DNA from: Nisaea sediminum
GTDB taxonomy: Bacteria > Pseudomonadota > Alphaproteobacteria > Thalassobaculales > Thalassobaculaceae
DNA: 64,000 bases
Reading direction: 5' to 3'
NCBI RefSeq assembly: GCF_014904705.1
Contig: NZ_JACZCQ010000006.1
Span: 496,001-560,000 of the forward strand
Positions within the stretch are counted from its first letter, which is position 1. The number at the start of each line of letters is the position of its first letter. Of this stretch, positions 18,924 through 27,623 are shown piece after piece. A program made the translations under genes and the position numbers. The notes beneath the pieces were generated by a model. That model searched no databases. It saw only the letters and a list, made by a program, of their open reading frames with translations, and was not told the DNA's origin.

Positions 18924-18941
18924 GTGACATTTTCGTTGCAG
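18924..18941 (-). promoter_or_regulatory. Possible Pho box upstream of ugpB
   Basis: On the minus strand the site reads CTGCAAC-GAAA-ATGTCAC: two 7-base half-sites 4 bases apart, in the layout of the PhoB consensus CTGTCAT-n4-CTGTCAC. I count 4/7 and 6/7 matches. It starts 73 bp before the ugpB ATG, a reasonable activator position, and ugp operons are classical phosphate-starvation genes. The match is moderate only. Confidence 0.4.
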
Positions 18942-19110
18942 TAAATTCAGCTAAGTTTTTCTTTTCATTCGAAAATTCCGAGCGTTCGTTTCCCCCCGCC
19001 GAGTGCGGAAACGGGCGCTCGAAAAGCCGGTTTGCCGCGCAAGGCCCGGATAGTCGGCGAATGGCGCGAGACGCTATAGAATAGGCGTCGCAACCGAGGA
19101 GGCCCGGACC

Positions 19111-20217
19111 ATGCCGGACAATCCAGTGAGCATCGAGAGCACGCGTTTTCAGGATGATACGTCCCGGTGGGTCGCGGTGACGGAGCGCGACGCGGCGGCC
19201 GACGGCGCGTTCTTCTATGCCGTGGTCACGACCGGCGTTTACTGCCGCCCGACCTGCCCGTCGCGCAAACCGAAACGCGAGAATGTACGCTTCTACGAGA
19301 GCCCGACCGAGGCCGAGGCTGCCGGCTACCGGGCGTGCCGGAAATGCCTCGGCCAGGACGCCGCGGAGGGCCGGCGCCGGCTGGCGGTGACGGCGGCCTG
19401 CGCTCTGCTCGACGCGGCGGAGGAAACCGCCCCGACACTCGAGGAACTGGCGGCGGCGACCGGTCTCTCGCCCTATCACCTGCAACGCACTTTCAAGGCG
19501 GTCACCGGTGTCTCGCCCCGGCAATACTGGGACGCACGGCGTCTGGAGCGGCTGCGGCAGAACCTGAAATCGGGCGAGGCGGTCGCCCCGGCGCTCTACG
19601 GCGCCGGTTACGGCTCCTCCAGCCGGCTCTACGAGAAGGCGCGCGGGCAGCTCGGCATGACGCCGGCGACCTACGGCAAGGGCGGTCGCGGCGCCACCAT
19701 CGCCTTCACCACGTGCCCCTCACCGCTCGGCCAGGTGCTGGTGGCGGCGACGGAGGCGGGGATCTGTTCCGTCGGTCTCGGCGAGGAGGCGGAGGCGCTC
19801 GAGGCCGGGTTGCGCGAGGACTTTCCGTTCGCGGAGATCGTCCGCGAGGACGAGACGCTCGGGCGGCTGACCGACGAGGTGCTCGCCCGGCTCGAGGGAA
19901 AGGCGCCGGACCGCAAGCTGCCGCTCGACATCCAGGCCACCGCCTTCCAGCGTCAGGTCTGGGAAGCGCTGATGACCATTCCCGCGGGCGAGACCCGGAC
20001 CTATGGGGAGCTCGCGGCAGAAATCGGCAAACCGGGTGCCTCGCGCGCGGTCGGCCGTGCCTGCGGCAGCAACCGGGTGGCGCTGATCATCCCCTGCCAC
20101 CGCGCGGTCGGCGCGAACGGCAGCCTCACCGGCTATCGCTGGGGTGTCGAACGCAAGCGCCGGCTGCTCGCCGCCGAGGCCACCGGTGACCGGGAGGCCC
20201 TCGCCGCCGCCTGGTAA
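19111..20217 (+). CDS. ada: Ada: bifunctional transcriptional activator / methylated-DNA methyltransferase
   Basis: A 368-residue Ada protein that repairs alkylated DNA and activates the adaptive response. The N-terminal zinc domain has the four cysteines Cys45, Cys49, Cys76 and Cys79 (YCRPTCPSR, ACRKC); Cys45 is the methylphosphotriester acceptor. An AraC-type HTH follows (about 95-185, LEELAAATGLSPYHLQRTFKAVTGVSPRQYW). The C-terminal O6-alkylguanine methyltransferase domain ends with the active IPCHRAVG motif. Length and all cysteines are as in E. coli Ada, so it appears intact. ACCGAGGAGGC precedes the ATG. Confidence 0.96.
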   Translation: MPDNPVSIESTRFQDDTSRWVAVTERDAAADGAFFYAVVTTGVYCRPTCPSRKPKRENVRFYESPTEAEAAGYRACRKCLGQDAAEGRRRLAVTAACALLDAAEETAPTLEELAAATGLSPYHLQRTFKAVTGVSPRQYWDARRLERLRQNLKSGEAVAPALYGAGYGSSSRLYEKARGQLGMTPATYGKGGRGATIAFTTCPSPLGQVLVAATEAGICSVGLGEEAEALEAGLREDFPFAEIVREDETLGRLTDEVLARLEGKAPDRKLPLDIQATAFQRQVWEALMTIPAGETRTYGELAAEIGKPGASRAVGRACGSNRVALIIPCHRAVGANGSLTGYRWGVERKRRLLAAEATGDREALAAAW

Positions 20218-20302
20218 ACCGGGCGGTTTTACCCGTGCGGAAATATGCGCTATGAGAAGGGGCTGCCCGACGGGGCGGCCCCGTCTCTTTCGAAGATCAT
20301 CG

Positions 20303-21508
20303 ATGAAAAATTCCGATTTCCGGGTCGATTCGCTCGGCGGCATCACGACGCTGACCCTGATGGTCGCGCTCGGGCAGATGTCGGTCGGCCTGTTCGTGCC
20401 GTCCCTGCCCTCGCTGGTCGCCTACTTCGACACCGACATGGGCACGGTCCAGCTCACGCTGACGGTGTATTTCGCCGCCTTCGCCCTGTTCCAGCTCTTC
20501 ATCGGACCGCTCTCGGACCGTGCCGGGCGCCGGCCGGTGCTGCTGAGCGGGCTGCTGGTCTATGCCGCCGGCGCCATCGCCTGCGCGCTCGCCAGCTCGA
20601 TCTGGGCCCTGATCGCAGCCCGCCTGCTGCTCGCCATCGGTGCCTGCGCCGGCCAGGCGATCAGCCGCGCCGTCGTCCGGGACAAGACGGAGGGCGCCGA
20701 ATCGGCGCGCATCCTCTCCTATATCGGCATGGCCATGGCGCTCTCGCCCGCCCTGACGCCGACCGTCGGCGGGCAGCTGCATGCCCATTTCGGCTGGCAG
20801 GCGAATTTCGTGCTGATGGCCGCCATCGCCCTCGGCCTCGCACTCTACTGCCTCGTCCGTCTTCCGGAGACGATCCGCGAGAAGCGGCCCGACGCGACCG
20901 ATTTCGGCGCCATGCTGCGCAACTACCGCAGCCTCGTCACCGACCGGCGCTTCAGCGGCTACGCGCTTCTGATCGGCGCCATCTTCGGTGCGCTCTTCGC
21001 CTACCAGACCGGCTCTCCCTACCTCCTCATGGTCGAACTCGGCTTCTCGCCGCAGAGCTACGGGCTCCTGATCCTGTTCAATGTCGCCGGATTCCTCTCC
21101 GGTAACCTGATCACCAACCGCTTCGGGCGAAAGGTCGGCATCTACGGCATGGTGCGGGCGGGCGCGATCCTCGCCTTCATCTCGGGGATCACGATGGTGG
21201 TTCCGGCCCAGCTCGGCCATGTCAGCGCGCTCACCATCATCGGTCCGAGCATGATCCTGCTCTTCGCCATGGGCCTCGCCCTGCCGAGTGCGATGGCGGG
21301 CGCGATGCAGCACTTTCCGCACATGGCGGGGTCTTCCTCGGCACTGCTCGGCTTTACGCAGATGGGGACCGGCGCTCTCGGCTCGCTGGTGATCAGCAGC
21401 CTGCAGAACCAGCACCCGCATGTAATGCCCGATGTGTTCGCGGTTTCGGGTCTGCTCGCACTGGTCGCGCTGGCGCTGGTTCCCCGCCCGGAGGGGATCG
21501 GGAAATGA
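20303..21508 (+). CDS. MFS transporter, Bcr/CflA-type multidrug exporter
   Basis: A 401-residue major facilitator protein with 12 membrane segments. The loop 2-3 motif is GPLSDRAGRRPVLL. The first half has the Bcr/CflA features SVGLFVPSLPSLVAYFDTD and ARLLLAIGACAGQAISRAVVRD, in which the AGQAISRA segment of antiporters stands out. ATG 20303 was taken rather than upstream in-frame starts that would run into ada. Probably a proton-driven exporter; the substrate is not known. Confidence 0.88.
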   Translation: MKNSDFRVDSLGGITTLTLMVALGQMSVGLFVPSLPSLVAYFDTDMGTVQLTLTVYFAAFALFQLFIGPLSDRAGRRPVLLSGLLVYAAGAIACALASSIWALIAARLLLAIGACAGQAISRAVVRDKTEGAESARILSYIGMAMALSPALTPTVGGQLHAHFGWQANFVLMAAIALGLALYCLVRLPETIREKRPDATDFGAMLRNYRSLVTDRRFSGYALLIGAIFGALFAYQTGSPYLLMVELGFSPQSYGLLILFNVAGFLSGNLITNRFGRKVGIYGMVRAGAILAFISGITMVVPAQLGHVSALTIIGPSMILLFAMGLALPSAMAGAMQHFPHMAGSSSALLGFTQMGTGALGSLVISSLQNQHPHVMPDVFAVSGLLALVALALVPRPEGIGK

Positions 21509-21583
21509 TCGAAGACAGTCCCGCAAGCGCGAATATGTAGTAGACTGGGCCTGCCAATCCCCAACAACTGGTGATGCCGCACC

Positions 21584-22306
21584 ATGAAAGACGCCAGCTC
21601 CCTGATCGTGAGAGGACGCGACGGCGCCGAGATCGAGGTCCCGGTCAGGATCTCGGCCCGCGCCCGGCGGCTGTCGCTCAAGGTCGATCCGGCGCGCGGT
21701 ATGCCGGAACTCGTGCTTCCCCGCGGCGTCGCGCCCACCCAGGCGGAAAGCTTCGTCGCCCGCAACGTGGTCTGGCTCGAGGAGCGGCTGAAGCGGCTGC
21801 CGGACTCCGTGCCCTTCGCCGACGGCGTCACCATCCCCCTGCTCGGCACCGACCATCTGATCCGCCACACCCCTGAGCGCCGCGGCACGGTCCGGCGCGT
21901 CGAGGCTGGGGAGACCGAGCCCGCCCGGCTGGAAATCTCGGGCGGCGCCGACCACCTGCCCCGGCGCCTCACCGACTGGCTGAAGCGCGAAGCCCGGCGC
22001 GAGATTTCGGAGCGGGCGCGGTTCTATGCGGAACAGCTCGGGCGGCGCCCCGCGCGGATCTCGATCCGCGACACGCGGAGCCGCTGGGGCAGCTGTTCCT
22101 CGAAAGGCGCGCTCTCCTTCTCCTGGCGCCTGATCCTCGCGCCCGAGCATGTGCTCGACTATGTCTGCGCCCACGAGGCGGCACACCTGATCGAGATGAA
22201 CCATTCGCACCGCTTCTGGGCCCTGGTCGAGCGGCTGGTCGAGGACATGGACACCTCCCGCGCCTGGCTGAAACGGCACGGCGCGGCGCTGCATCGCTAC
22301 GGCTGA
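21584..22306 (+). CDS. YgjP/DUF45-type zinc metallopeptidase (SprT-like)
   Basis: A 240-residue protein with the metallopeptidase signature HEAAH followed by LIEMNHSHRFW (about residues 196-211): two His plus Glu of HExxH and a third His in the NHSxxFW block. Upstream the family pattern DTRSRWGSCSSKGALSFSWRLILAP is clear. DUF45/M48-like WLM-related proteins are widespread; cellular substrates are mostly unknown. The gene stands alone between the MFS exporter and an endonuclease/phosphatase-family gene. Confidence 0.88.
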   Translation: MKDASSLIVRGRDGAEIEVPVRISARARRLSLKVDPARGMPELVLPRGVAPTQAESFVARNVVWLEERLKRLPDSVPFADGVTIPLLGTDHLIRHTPERRGTVRRVEAGETEPARLEISGGADHLPRRLTDWLKREARREISERARFYAEQLGRRPARISIRDTRSRWGSCSSKGALSFSWRLILAPEHVLDYVCAHEAAHLIEMNHSHRFWALVERLVEDMDTSRAWLKRHGAALHRYG

Positions 22307-22403
22307 TTAAGCCCGCCTTAAAGCGTTCATTTTCCGGTCAAATTTCGAGGCGAAGGTCCGCACTGTCTTTCGTCTCTTTCTCCAAGCGCCGGGTTCTTCC
22401 CAT

Positions 22404-23327
22404 ATGGATTCTCTGAAGCGGTTCGCGATCTATAGTTCCTGGGGCATCGCCGCCGCCCTGATCGCCGGGATGCTCGGCGCGTTTCATCCGCTGGCCGACA
22501 GCTTCTCGCATTTCCGCCTGCATCTTGTGGTGCTGGCCCTGCCCTTCATTCCGCTGCTTTTCATCACCGGTGCCTGGGTCAACGGCCTCGCCCTCGCGGC
22601 GACCGTCGTGGTGAGCGTCGGCCTGCTCGGACAATTGTTCGGAGGGGGGGCCTCCGCAGCGGATGCCCGCGAGGAAGGGTCGGGCCTGCGAATCGTTTCG
22701 CTGAATCTGCATCACATCTATGCGGACGCGGACCGGGTCGCGGCGTTCATTGCAGATGCCGACCCCGACGTCATTGCCCTGCAGGAACTCTCGCTGGAGC
22801 CGCCGAAGGTCATCCGGCGGCTGAAGAAGGATTACCCTCACCAACTGATCTGCCGTTATCGCAGCTCTTCCGCCATCGCGGTTCTCTCCCGGACACCGTT
22901 CGCCGCGACCGGCTGCCAGAATGATCATCGCCTCGCATGGGCCACGGTGGAACGCGACGGGCAAGAAGTGACGGTTGCCTCCCTTCATCTGAGGTGGCCG
23001 TTCCCCTCGCCGCAGGCGGCACAGATATCGGGATTGTCAGCCGCTTGGTCTCAGCTCGGCACGCCGCTTGTCCTCACCGGCGATTTCAATGCCGCGCCCT
23101 GGAGCCACGCCGTGCAGACGGTCGCACGGAATTCGGGCACAAAGGTCGTTCCAGGACTGCGCCGCTCCTATACCTGGGGAGACAATTGGCTCGGTTCGGT
23201 GATGGCACTGCCGATCGACCATGTGCTGGTGACGCCGACGCTCAATGTGACGAATACGGTCCTCGGTCCCAGAGCCAGCTCCGACCACCTCCCGCTGATC
23301 GTCGATATCGAGATACCGCGCTTCTAG
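22404..23327 (+). CDS. Membrane-anchored endonuclease/exonuclease/phosphatase family protein
   Basis: A 307-residue protein with two to three N-terminal membrane helices (residues 9-82) and a C-terminal EEP domain. Catalytic signatures: LNLHH near the domain start, DPDVIALQEL (metal-binding Glu), LTGDFNAAPWS (Asp/Asn pair) and SSDHLPLIVDI (terminal Asp-His). This matches the AvrE-independent group of EEP proteins often called YafD-like. It could hydrolyse phosphodiesters or phospholipids at the membrane face; no better substrate prediction is possible. Convergent with the PBP gene (10-bp gap). Confidence 0.85.
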   Translation: MDSLKRFAIYSSWGIAAALIAGMLGAFHPLADSFSHFRLHLVVLALPFIPLLFITGAWVNGLALAATVVVSVGLLGQLFGGGASAADAREEGSGLRIVSLNLHHIYADADRVAAFIADADPDVIALQELSLEPPKVIRRLKKDYPHQLICRYRSSSAIAVLSRTPFAATGCQNDHRLAWATVERDGQEVTVASLHLRWPFPSPQAAQISGLSAAWSQLGTPLVLTGDFNAAPWSHAVQTVARNSGTKVVPGLRRSYTWGDNWLGSVMALPIDHVLVTPTLNVTNTVLGPRASSDHLPLIVDIEIPRF

Positions 23328-23337
23328 GAAAAAGGGC

Positions 23338-25308
23338 TCAGAGCCTGTTCGCCTTGCCTTCGGCGAGCCCCGCGAGCGGGCGTGGCGGGCCTTTCACGGC
23401 CTCCGACATGAAGGCGGCCCAGATTTCCGCCGGCAGGCTGCCGCCCGTCACCCCGTCCATCGGCGAGGCGTCGTCGCGGCCGACCCAGATCCCGGCGACG
23501 AGATCGGCCGTATAGCCGATGAACCAGGCATCCCGGAAGCCCTGCGAGGTGCCGGTCTTGCCGGCCGCGGGACGGTCGATCCGGGCACGCTTGCCGGTAC
23601 CGCGTTCGACCACGCTCTGCAGCATGCGGTTGAGATCGGAGACCGCGCGGGCATCGACCACTTCCGGCGCGGCGGTTTCCCGGCGCGCGTAAATCGTTCC
23701 ATCCGCCGAGGTGCCGATGGCCTCGATCGCATAGGGCGTCACGAAGCGGCCGTGATTGGCGAAGGCGGCATAGGCCGCGGTCATCTCCAGCAGCGTCACC
23801 TCGCCCGACCCGAGCGCGAGGCTCGGCCGGTCCGGCAGGGTCGCGGTCAGCCCGAGGCGGCGTGCGACGGAAAGCGCCCGGCGCCGGCCGATGGCTTCCG
23901 AAAGACTGACCGTCGCCGCATTGAGCGAGTCGGCGAGCGCATCCTCCAGCGTGACCTCGCCCCGGTAACGGCCATCGAAATTGCGCGGTTGCCAGCCGTC
24001 GATGGTGAGCGCCGCGTCGGACAGCGGCGTCTCCGGCTGATATCCCGCCTCGAGCGCGGCGAGAAAGACGAAGGGTTTGAAGGCGGAACCCGGCTGGCGC
24101 AGCGCCTGGGTCGCCCGGTTGAACTGGGAGGCGCCGTAATCCCGGCCGCCGATCATCGCCCGGACCGCACCGTCCGGCGACATCACCACCATGGCGACTT
24201 GGCGCACACCTTTCTTGGCACCGCGCTTCATGCCCTCGGCGACGGCCCGCTCGGCGAGGCGCTGCAGGCGCAGGTCGAGGGTGGTGCGGATTGTGCGGTC
24301 ACCGCCGCCGGGCCCGGCATAGCCGCTCGCCCGCTCCCGCGCCCAGTCGGCGAAGTAACGGTGATTGCGGCTGACCCCGGCCGCCCCACGGATCGCCGCG
24401 GGCTTCGAGGCGATCCGGAGCGCCTCGGCCTCGGTCAGGTAGCCCGCATCCGCCATATTGAGCAGAACCTGTTTGGTGCGGCCTTCGGAAAGCTCCCGGT
24501 CCACCGCCGGATTGTAGCGCGACGGCGCTTTCAGCAGGCCGATCAGCATCGCCGACTGATAGGGGGTGAGATCTTCCACCGGACGGCCGAAATACTTCCG
24601 CGCCGCGGCATCGACCCCGTAGGCGCCGGCACCGAAATAGACCCGGTTCAGATAGATCGCGAGGATCTCCTGTTTCGAGAAACGGTGCTCCAGCCAGAAG
24701 GAGAGCAACAGCTCCTGGATCTTCCGGGAATAGGAGCGCTCGGCACTGAGGAAGACGTTCTTGGCGAGCTGCTGGGTCAATGTGCTGCCGCCCTGCACGG
24801 TCCGGCCGGCCTGCAGGTTGATCATGGCGGCGCGCGCGATCGAGATCGGATCGATTCCGAAATGAGAGAAGAAGCGCCGGTCCTCGGTCGCGACCAGTGC
24901 CTGGACCAGACTTTCCGGCAGCTTGTCCGCCGCGACCGGCCGTCCGTGCAGCGCCCCATAGGAAACGAACATCGCGCCATCACGGTCGAGCAGTCGGGTC
25001 GCGCCGGCGCGCTCGTACCGGTCGAGATCGGTGATGTCGGGAAGCTGGTAGGCGTGATAGGCGAGCACCCCGCCGATGGCGACGCCGATCCAGATTGCAG
25101 CGACGAAACCGTATTTCAGGATCGCGGCGACGAAACCGGTCCGTTTGCGCACGACCGCAGACTTGCGGCGGCGGGGCGCGGCACGGCCGCGAGGCTTCGC
25201 GGTCGACGTGGACGCACTGCCGCCATCCCGCGACGAGGCGGATTTGACTTTTCCGGAACGCGTGGTCCGCCCGGCTGTCGCGGGTTTTCGTGTCGGAGTC
25301 CGTGCCAT
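23338..25308 (-). CDS. Class A penicillin-binding protein (PBP1A family)
   Basis: A 656-residue bifunctional peptidoglycan synthase. An Arg/Lys/Ala-rich cytoplasmic tail (residues 1-55) precedes one membrane helix (about 58-82). The GT51 glycosyltransferase domain has EDRRFFSHFGID and GGSTLTQQLAKN. The transpeptidase domain has the active-site SxxK in GSAFKPF, an SLN motif (DSLNAA) and KTGTS. ATG 25306-25308, preceded by GGAAA, was chosen over an in-frame TTG 42 bases upstream. It adds and crosslinks murein outside the inner membrane. Its promoter side is an unusually AT-rich gap. Confidence 0.93.
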   Translation of the reverse strand: MARTPTRKPATAGRTTRSGKVKSASSRDGGSASTSTAKPRGRAAPRRRKSAVVRKRTGFVAAILKYGFVAAIWIGVAIGGVLAYHAYQLPDITDLDRYERAGATRLLDRDGAMFVSYGALHGRPVAADKLPESLVQALVATEDRRFFSHFGIDPISIARAAMINLQAGRTVQGGSTLTQQLAKNVFLSAERSYSRKIQELLLSFWLEHRFSKQEILAIYLNRVYFGAGAYGVDAAARKYFGRPVEDLTPYQSAMLIGLLKAPSRYNPAVDRELSEGRTKQVLLNMADAGYLTEAEALRIASKPAAIRGAAGVSRNHRYFADWARERASGYAGPGGGDRTIRTTLDLRLQRLAERAVAEGMKRGAKKGVRQVAMVVMSPDGAVRAMIGGRDYGASQFNRATQALRQPGSAFKPFVFLAALEAGYQPETPLSDAALTIDGWQPRNFDGRYRGEVTLEDALADSLNAATVSLSEAIGRRRALSVARRLGLTATLPDRPSLALGSGEVTLLEMTAAYAAFANHGRFVTPYAIEAIGTSADGTIYARRETAAPEVVDARAVSDLNRMLQSVVERGTGKRARIDRPAAGKTGTSQGFRDAWFIGYTADLVAGIWVGRDDASPMDGVTGGSLPAEIWAAFMSEAVKGPPRPLAGLAEGKANRL

Positions 25309-25317
25309 CGGTTTCCG

Positions 25318-25356
25318 TAGCTCATGTTGAGGTTTAGATTTAATCAGCAACCAATT
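25318..25356 (+). repeat. Imperfect direct repeat, copy 1
   Basis: Begins TAGCTCATGTT, then TTTAATCA and AACCAATT in order. The second copy at 25469-25506 shares the same three blocks with one base indel between them. Copy 1 covers the leader of the penicillin-binding protein gene. Confidence 0.6.
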
Positions 25357-25468
25357 GATATTGGCAATAAAATTCCATTTTCTTAATATATTGCTTTAAC
25401 TTTAAAAATTATATTAAAAGTGATTGAAATTGCACTATTTTGCCAGAAATCTAGATACTTAAAGACGC

Positions 25469-25506
25469 TAGCTCATGTTAAATCTCTTTTAATCAAATAA
25501 CCAATT
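25469..25506 (+). repeat. Imperfect direct repeat, copy 2
   Basis: Second copy of the repeat described at 25318-25356: TAGCTCATGTT, TTTAATCA and AACCAATT in the same order. The intervening DNA is 112 bp. Confidence 0.6.
25478..25492. promoter_or_regulatory. Candidate CtrA site (TTAA-n7-TTAA)
   Basis: TTAA-ATCTCTT-TTAA matches the full alphaproteobacterial CtrA consensus. It lies 170 bp before the penicillin-binding protein start and 165 bp before the TPR gene. In DNA this AT-rich, a chance match is quite possible. Confidence 0.3.
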
Positions 25507-25567
25507 AAATACGCTACATTTTTAGCATAGAAATATGGAAGTCAGGACTGGCTGGCGCGTCTTCAAG

Positions 25568-25604
25568 AACCGATCACGCGCTCTCGCATTGTGTGTGATC
25601 GGTT
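25568..25604 (+). other. 10-bp hairpin in leader of the TPR gene
   Basis: AACCGATCAC (25568-25577) pairs perfectly with GTGATCGGTT (25595-25604) around a 17-base loop, 52 bp before the ATG of the TPR gene. No T-run follows, so it could be an operator palindrome or a leader structure. Confidence 0.45.
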
Positions 25605-25656
25605 TCGCGCTTAGCTATGCTGAAAGCCGCAACGCGATCCCGCCGGGAGACCCGCC

Positions 25657-27039
25657 ATGACCATCCATGACAGCCGCGATCTCGCTGTCTCCACCGCCGA
25701 TGCCGACCTCGTCGCCGGACTGGAAAAGGCACACGAATTGTTCCTGACCTATTCCGGAGATCCGCTCGGCGAGATTGAGGAGGTGCTGGACGGCGCGCCC
25801 GACTTCGTCATGGGCCACATCTTCAAGGCCGCCCTGCTGACCCAGGCCATGGAGACGCGGATCTACCGGGACATGGTGGATGCCCTCGAAAAGGCGGAAG
25901 CTCTGGCGATGCGCGCAAACGAACGTGAGCGCCTGCATATCCGGGCGATCCGGGCCTGGGCCGACGGTGATTTCCACCGCGCCGTCGATCTCTGGGACGA
26001 GGTGCTGGTGCATTACCCGCGCGACCTCCTCGCCCTGCAGCTCGCCCACCTCTCCGACGTGCTGCTCGGCGACACCACGAACCAGCGCGACCGGGTCGCC
26101 CGCATCCTCCATGCCTGGGACGAGAGCGTGCCCGGCTACGGCTATGTGCTGGGTCTCTACGCCTTCGGTCTGGAGGAGAACCGGGATTTCGCCATGGCCG
26201 AGGAATGCGGCCGCCGCGCCGTCGCCCTCAATCCGGCCGACGCCTATGCCGTCCATGCGGTCGCCCATGTGATGGAGAGTCAGGGGCGGCAGTCCGGCGG
26301 GATCAACTGGATGCGTTCGCGCGAGGGGGACTGGGCCTACGGCAATTTCGCCAACCATCTCTGGTGGCACCTGTCGCTCTACCATCTCGATCTCGGCCAG
26401 TATGACCGCGTGCTGGACGTCTACGACACCTGCCTGCGCAGCACCGACCAGAGCGGCGACCGGTACGAGGAACTCGACGCCGCGGCCCTGCTCTGGCGCC
26501 TCAATCTGCTCGGAGTCGATGTCGGCGAGCGCTGGAAGACGCTTGCCGACAAGTGGGAGCCGAGTGCGACGGACACGCTCTACGCCTTCAACGACGTGCA
26601 TGCGATGATGACCTTCGTCGCCGACGGGCGCTGGGAGGTCGCCGACCGGGTGCTGCACGCGCACGAGCGCTATACCACAGCCGCGAACGATGCGAATTCG
26701 GCGATGACCCGGACAGTCGGCGAGCCGTTCTGCCGGGCGCTTAAGGCCTTCGCGCAGGAAGAATACGGTGCGGCGGTCGAGACCCTGCTGCCGATCCGCT
26801 ACCGCACCCGCTATCTCGGCGGCAGCCATGCCCAGCGCGACGTAATCGGCCTCACGCTGCTGGAAGCCGCGCTCCGCGACGGGCGGCACGAACTTGCGCT
26901 CGCGCTGGCCTCGGAACGCACCGCGCTGAAGCCGACCAGCCCGCAGAACTGGCGCTTTGCCGCGCGGGCCCATCGCGGGCTCGGCGACCATCGCCGCGCG
27001 GCGGAGGCCGAAGCCCGCGCCGTCGCGCTGCACGGCTAG
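25657..27039 (+). CDS. TTC38-like tetratricopeptide repeat protein
   Basis: A 460-residue soluble protein, all helical, resembling eukaryotic tetratricopeptide repeat protein 38 and its bacterial relatives. Typical are AFGLEENRDFAMAEECGRRAVALNPADAYAVHAVAHVMESQGR (TPR unit followed by the family block) and NHLWWHLSLYHLDLGQYDRVLDVYD. No signal peptide or catalytic domain. TTC38-like proteins have no established role. CGGGAGACCC precedes the ATG. It converges with the rhodanese gene (13-bp gap). Confidence 0.85.
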   Translation: MTIHDSRDLAVSTADADLVAGLEKAHELFLTYSGDPLGEIEEVLDGAPDFVMGHIFKAALLTQAMETRIYRDMVDALEKAEALAMRANERERLHIRAIRAWADGDFHRAVDLWDEVLVHYPRDLLALQLAHLSDVLLGDTTNQRDRVARILHAWDESVPGYGYVLGLYAFGLEENRDFAMAEECGRRAVALNPADAYAVHAVAHVMESQGRQSGGINWMRSREGDWAYGNFANHLWWHLSLYHLDLGQYDRVLDVYDTCLRSTDQSGDRYEELDAAALLWRLNLLGVDVGERWKTLADKWEPSATDTLYAFNDVHAMMTFVADGRWEVADRVLHAHERYTTAANDANSAMTRTVGEPFCRALKAFAQEEYGAAVETLLPIRYRTRYLGGSHAQRDVIGLTLLEAALRDGRHELALALASERTALKPTSPQNWRFAARAHRGLGDHRRAAEAEARAVALHG

Positions 27040-27052
27040 GAAAAGACCGCCG

Positions 27053-27595
27053 TCAGCTTGAGGGCTGGCGGTTCCAGGGCATCAGGGCGAGGAAACGCGC
27101 CATGCCGCACCAGCCCGTGGTGCCCGCGACCAGCAGACCGGCGCCGACGAAAGCGGCGATCAGCGCATAGACCGGGTCGGCCAGGTAGCCGGCGAGACCG
27201 CCCGCGAGCGCGATGCCGCCGGCAATGATCTGCACCTGGCGCATGATCTCCAGCGGCGCCTTGGGGTTCTTCGACACCGGCATGCCCGCATCCTTCCAGC
27301 CCTCGATGCCGCCTTCCAGAAAGGCCGCCTCGCCGAACCCGGCGCCCGTGAAGAGCGCCGCATTGACCATGGTGCGGTTGCCGGAACGGCAATGGACGAT
27401 GACACGTTTGCCCTTGTAGGCCGAAAGATCGGCATTCCGCCATTCGGAGAGCGGGAGCGAAACCGAACCCGGAATCCATTCCCGGGCGCGCTCGTCCTTT
27501 TCGCGGATGTCGATCAGAACCGCGTTGCCGGCCTCGATTTCGGGCGCGGCGCTCTGGGTGTCGATGCCTTTCAGCTGCGGGTGGTTGCTTTGCAT
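27053..27595 (-). CDS. Rhodanese-membrane protein (YgaP-like)
   Basis: A 180-residue protein. The N-terminal rhodanese domain (about 5-110) has the active-site loop HCRSGNRT with catalytic Cys near residue 69. The C-terminal part (about 118-172) is a DUF2892-type membrane hairpin (IIAGGIALAGGLAGYL, then LIAAFVGAGLLVAGTTGWCGMARFL) as in E. coli YgaP. It is probably an inner-membrane sulfurtransferase handling persulfide sulfur. It is 28 bp downstream of an ArsR regulator with persulfide-sensor-type cysteines and likely in the same operon. Confidence 0.9.
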   Translation of the reverse strand: MQSNHPQLKGIDTQSAAPEIEAGNAVLIDIREKDERAREWIPGSVSLPLSEWRNADLSAYKGKRVIVHCRSGNRTMVNAALFTGAGFGEAAFLEGGIEGWKDAGMPVSKNPKAPLEIMRQVQIIAGGIALAGGLAGYLADPVYALIAAFVGAGLLVAGTTGWCGMARFLALMPWNRQPSS

Positions 27596-27623
27596 GTCTC
27601 TGTCTTTCGTTGGATCGTGAATG

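Larger units (their letters stand above)
25309..25656. promoter_or_regulatory. AT-rich intergenic island with direct repeat and hairpin
   Basis: A 348-bp divergent gap between the penicillin-binding protein and the TPR gene, very AT-rich: I count 10 G/C in the 60 bases 25381-25440. It holds an imperfect direct repeat about 150 bp apart, a TTAA-n7-TTAA motif, a CCAAT-TGAT-ATTGG inverted repeat near 25351-25364 and a 10-bp hairpin at 25568-25604. No gene was found in it. Confidence 0.7.

Noticed and set aside
20297-22294. Long minus-strand open frame opposite the MFS exporter and metallopeptidase
   Set aside because: Both plus-strand genes have clear family motifs and ribosome-binding sites; the opposite frame has none.
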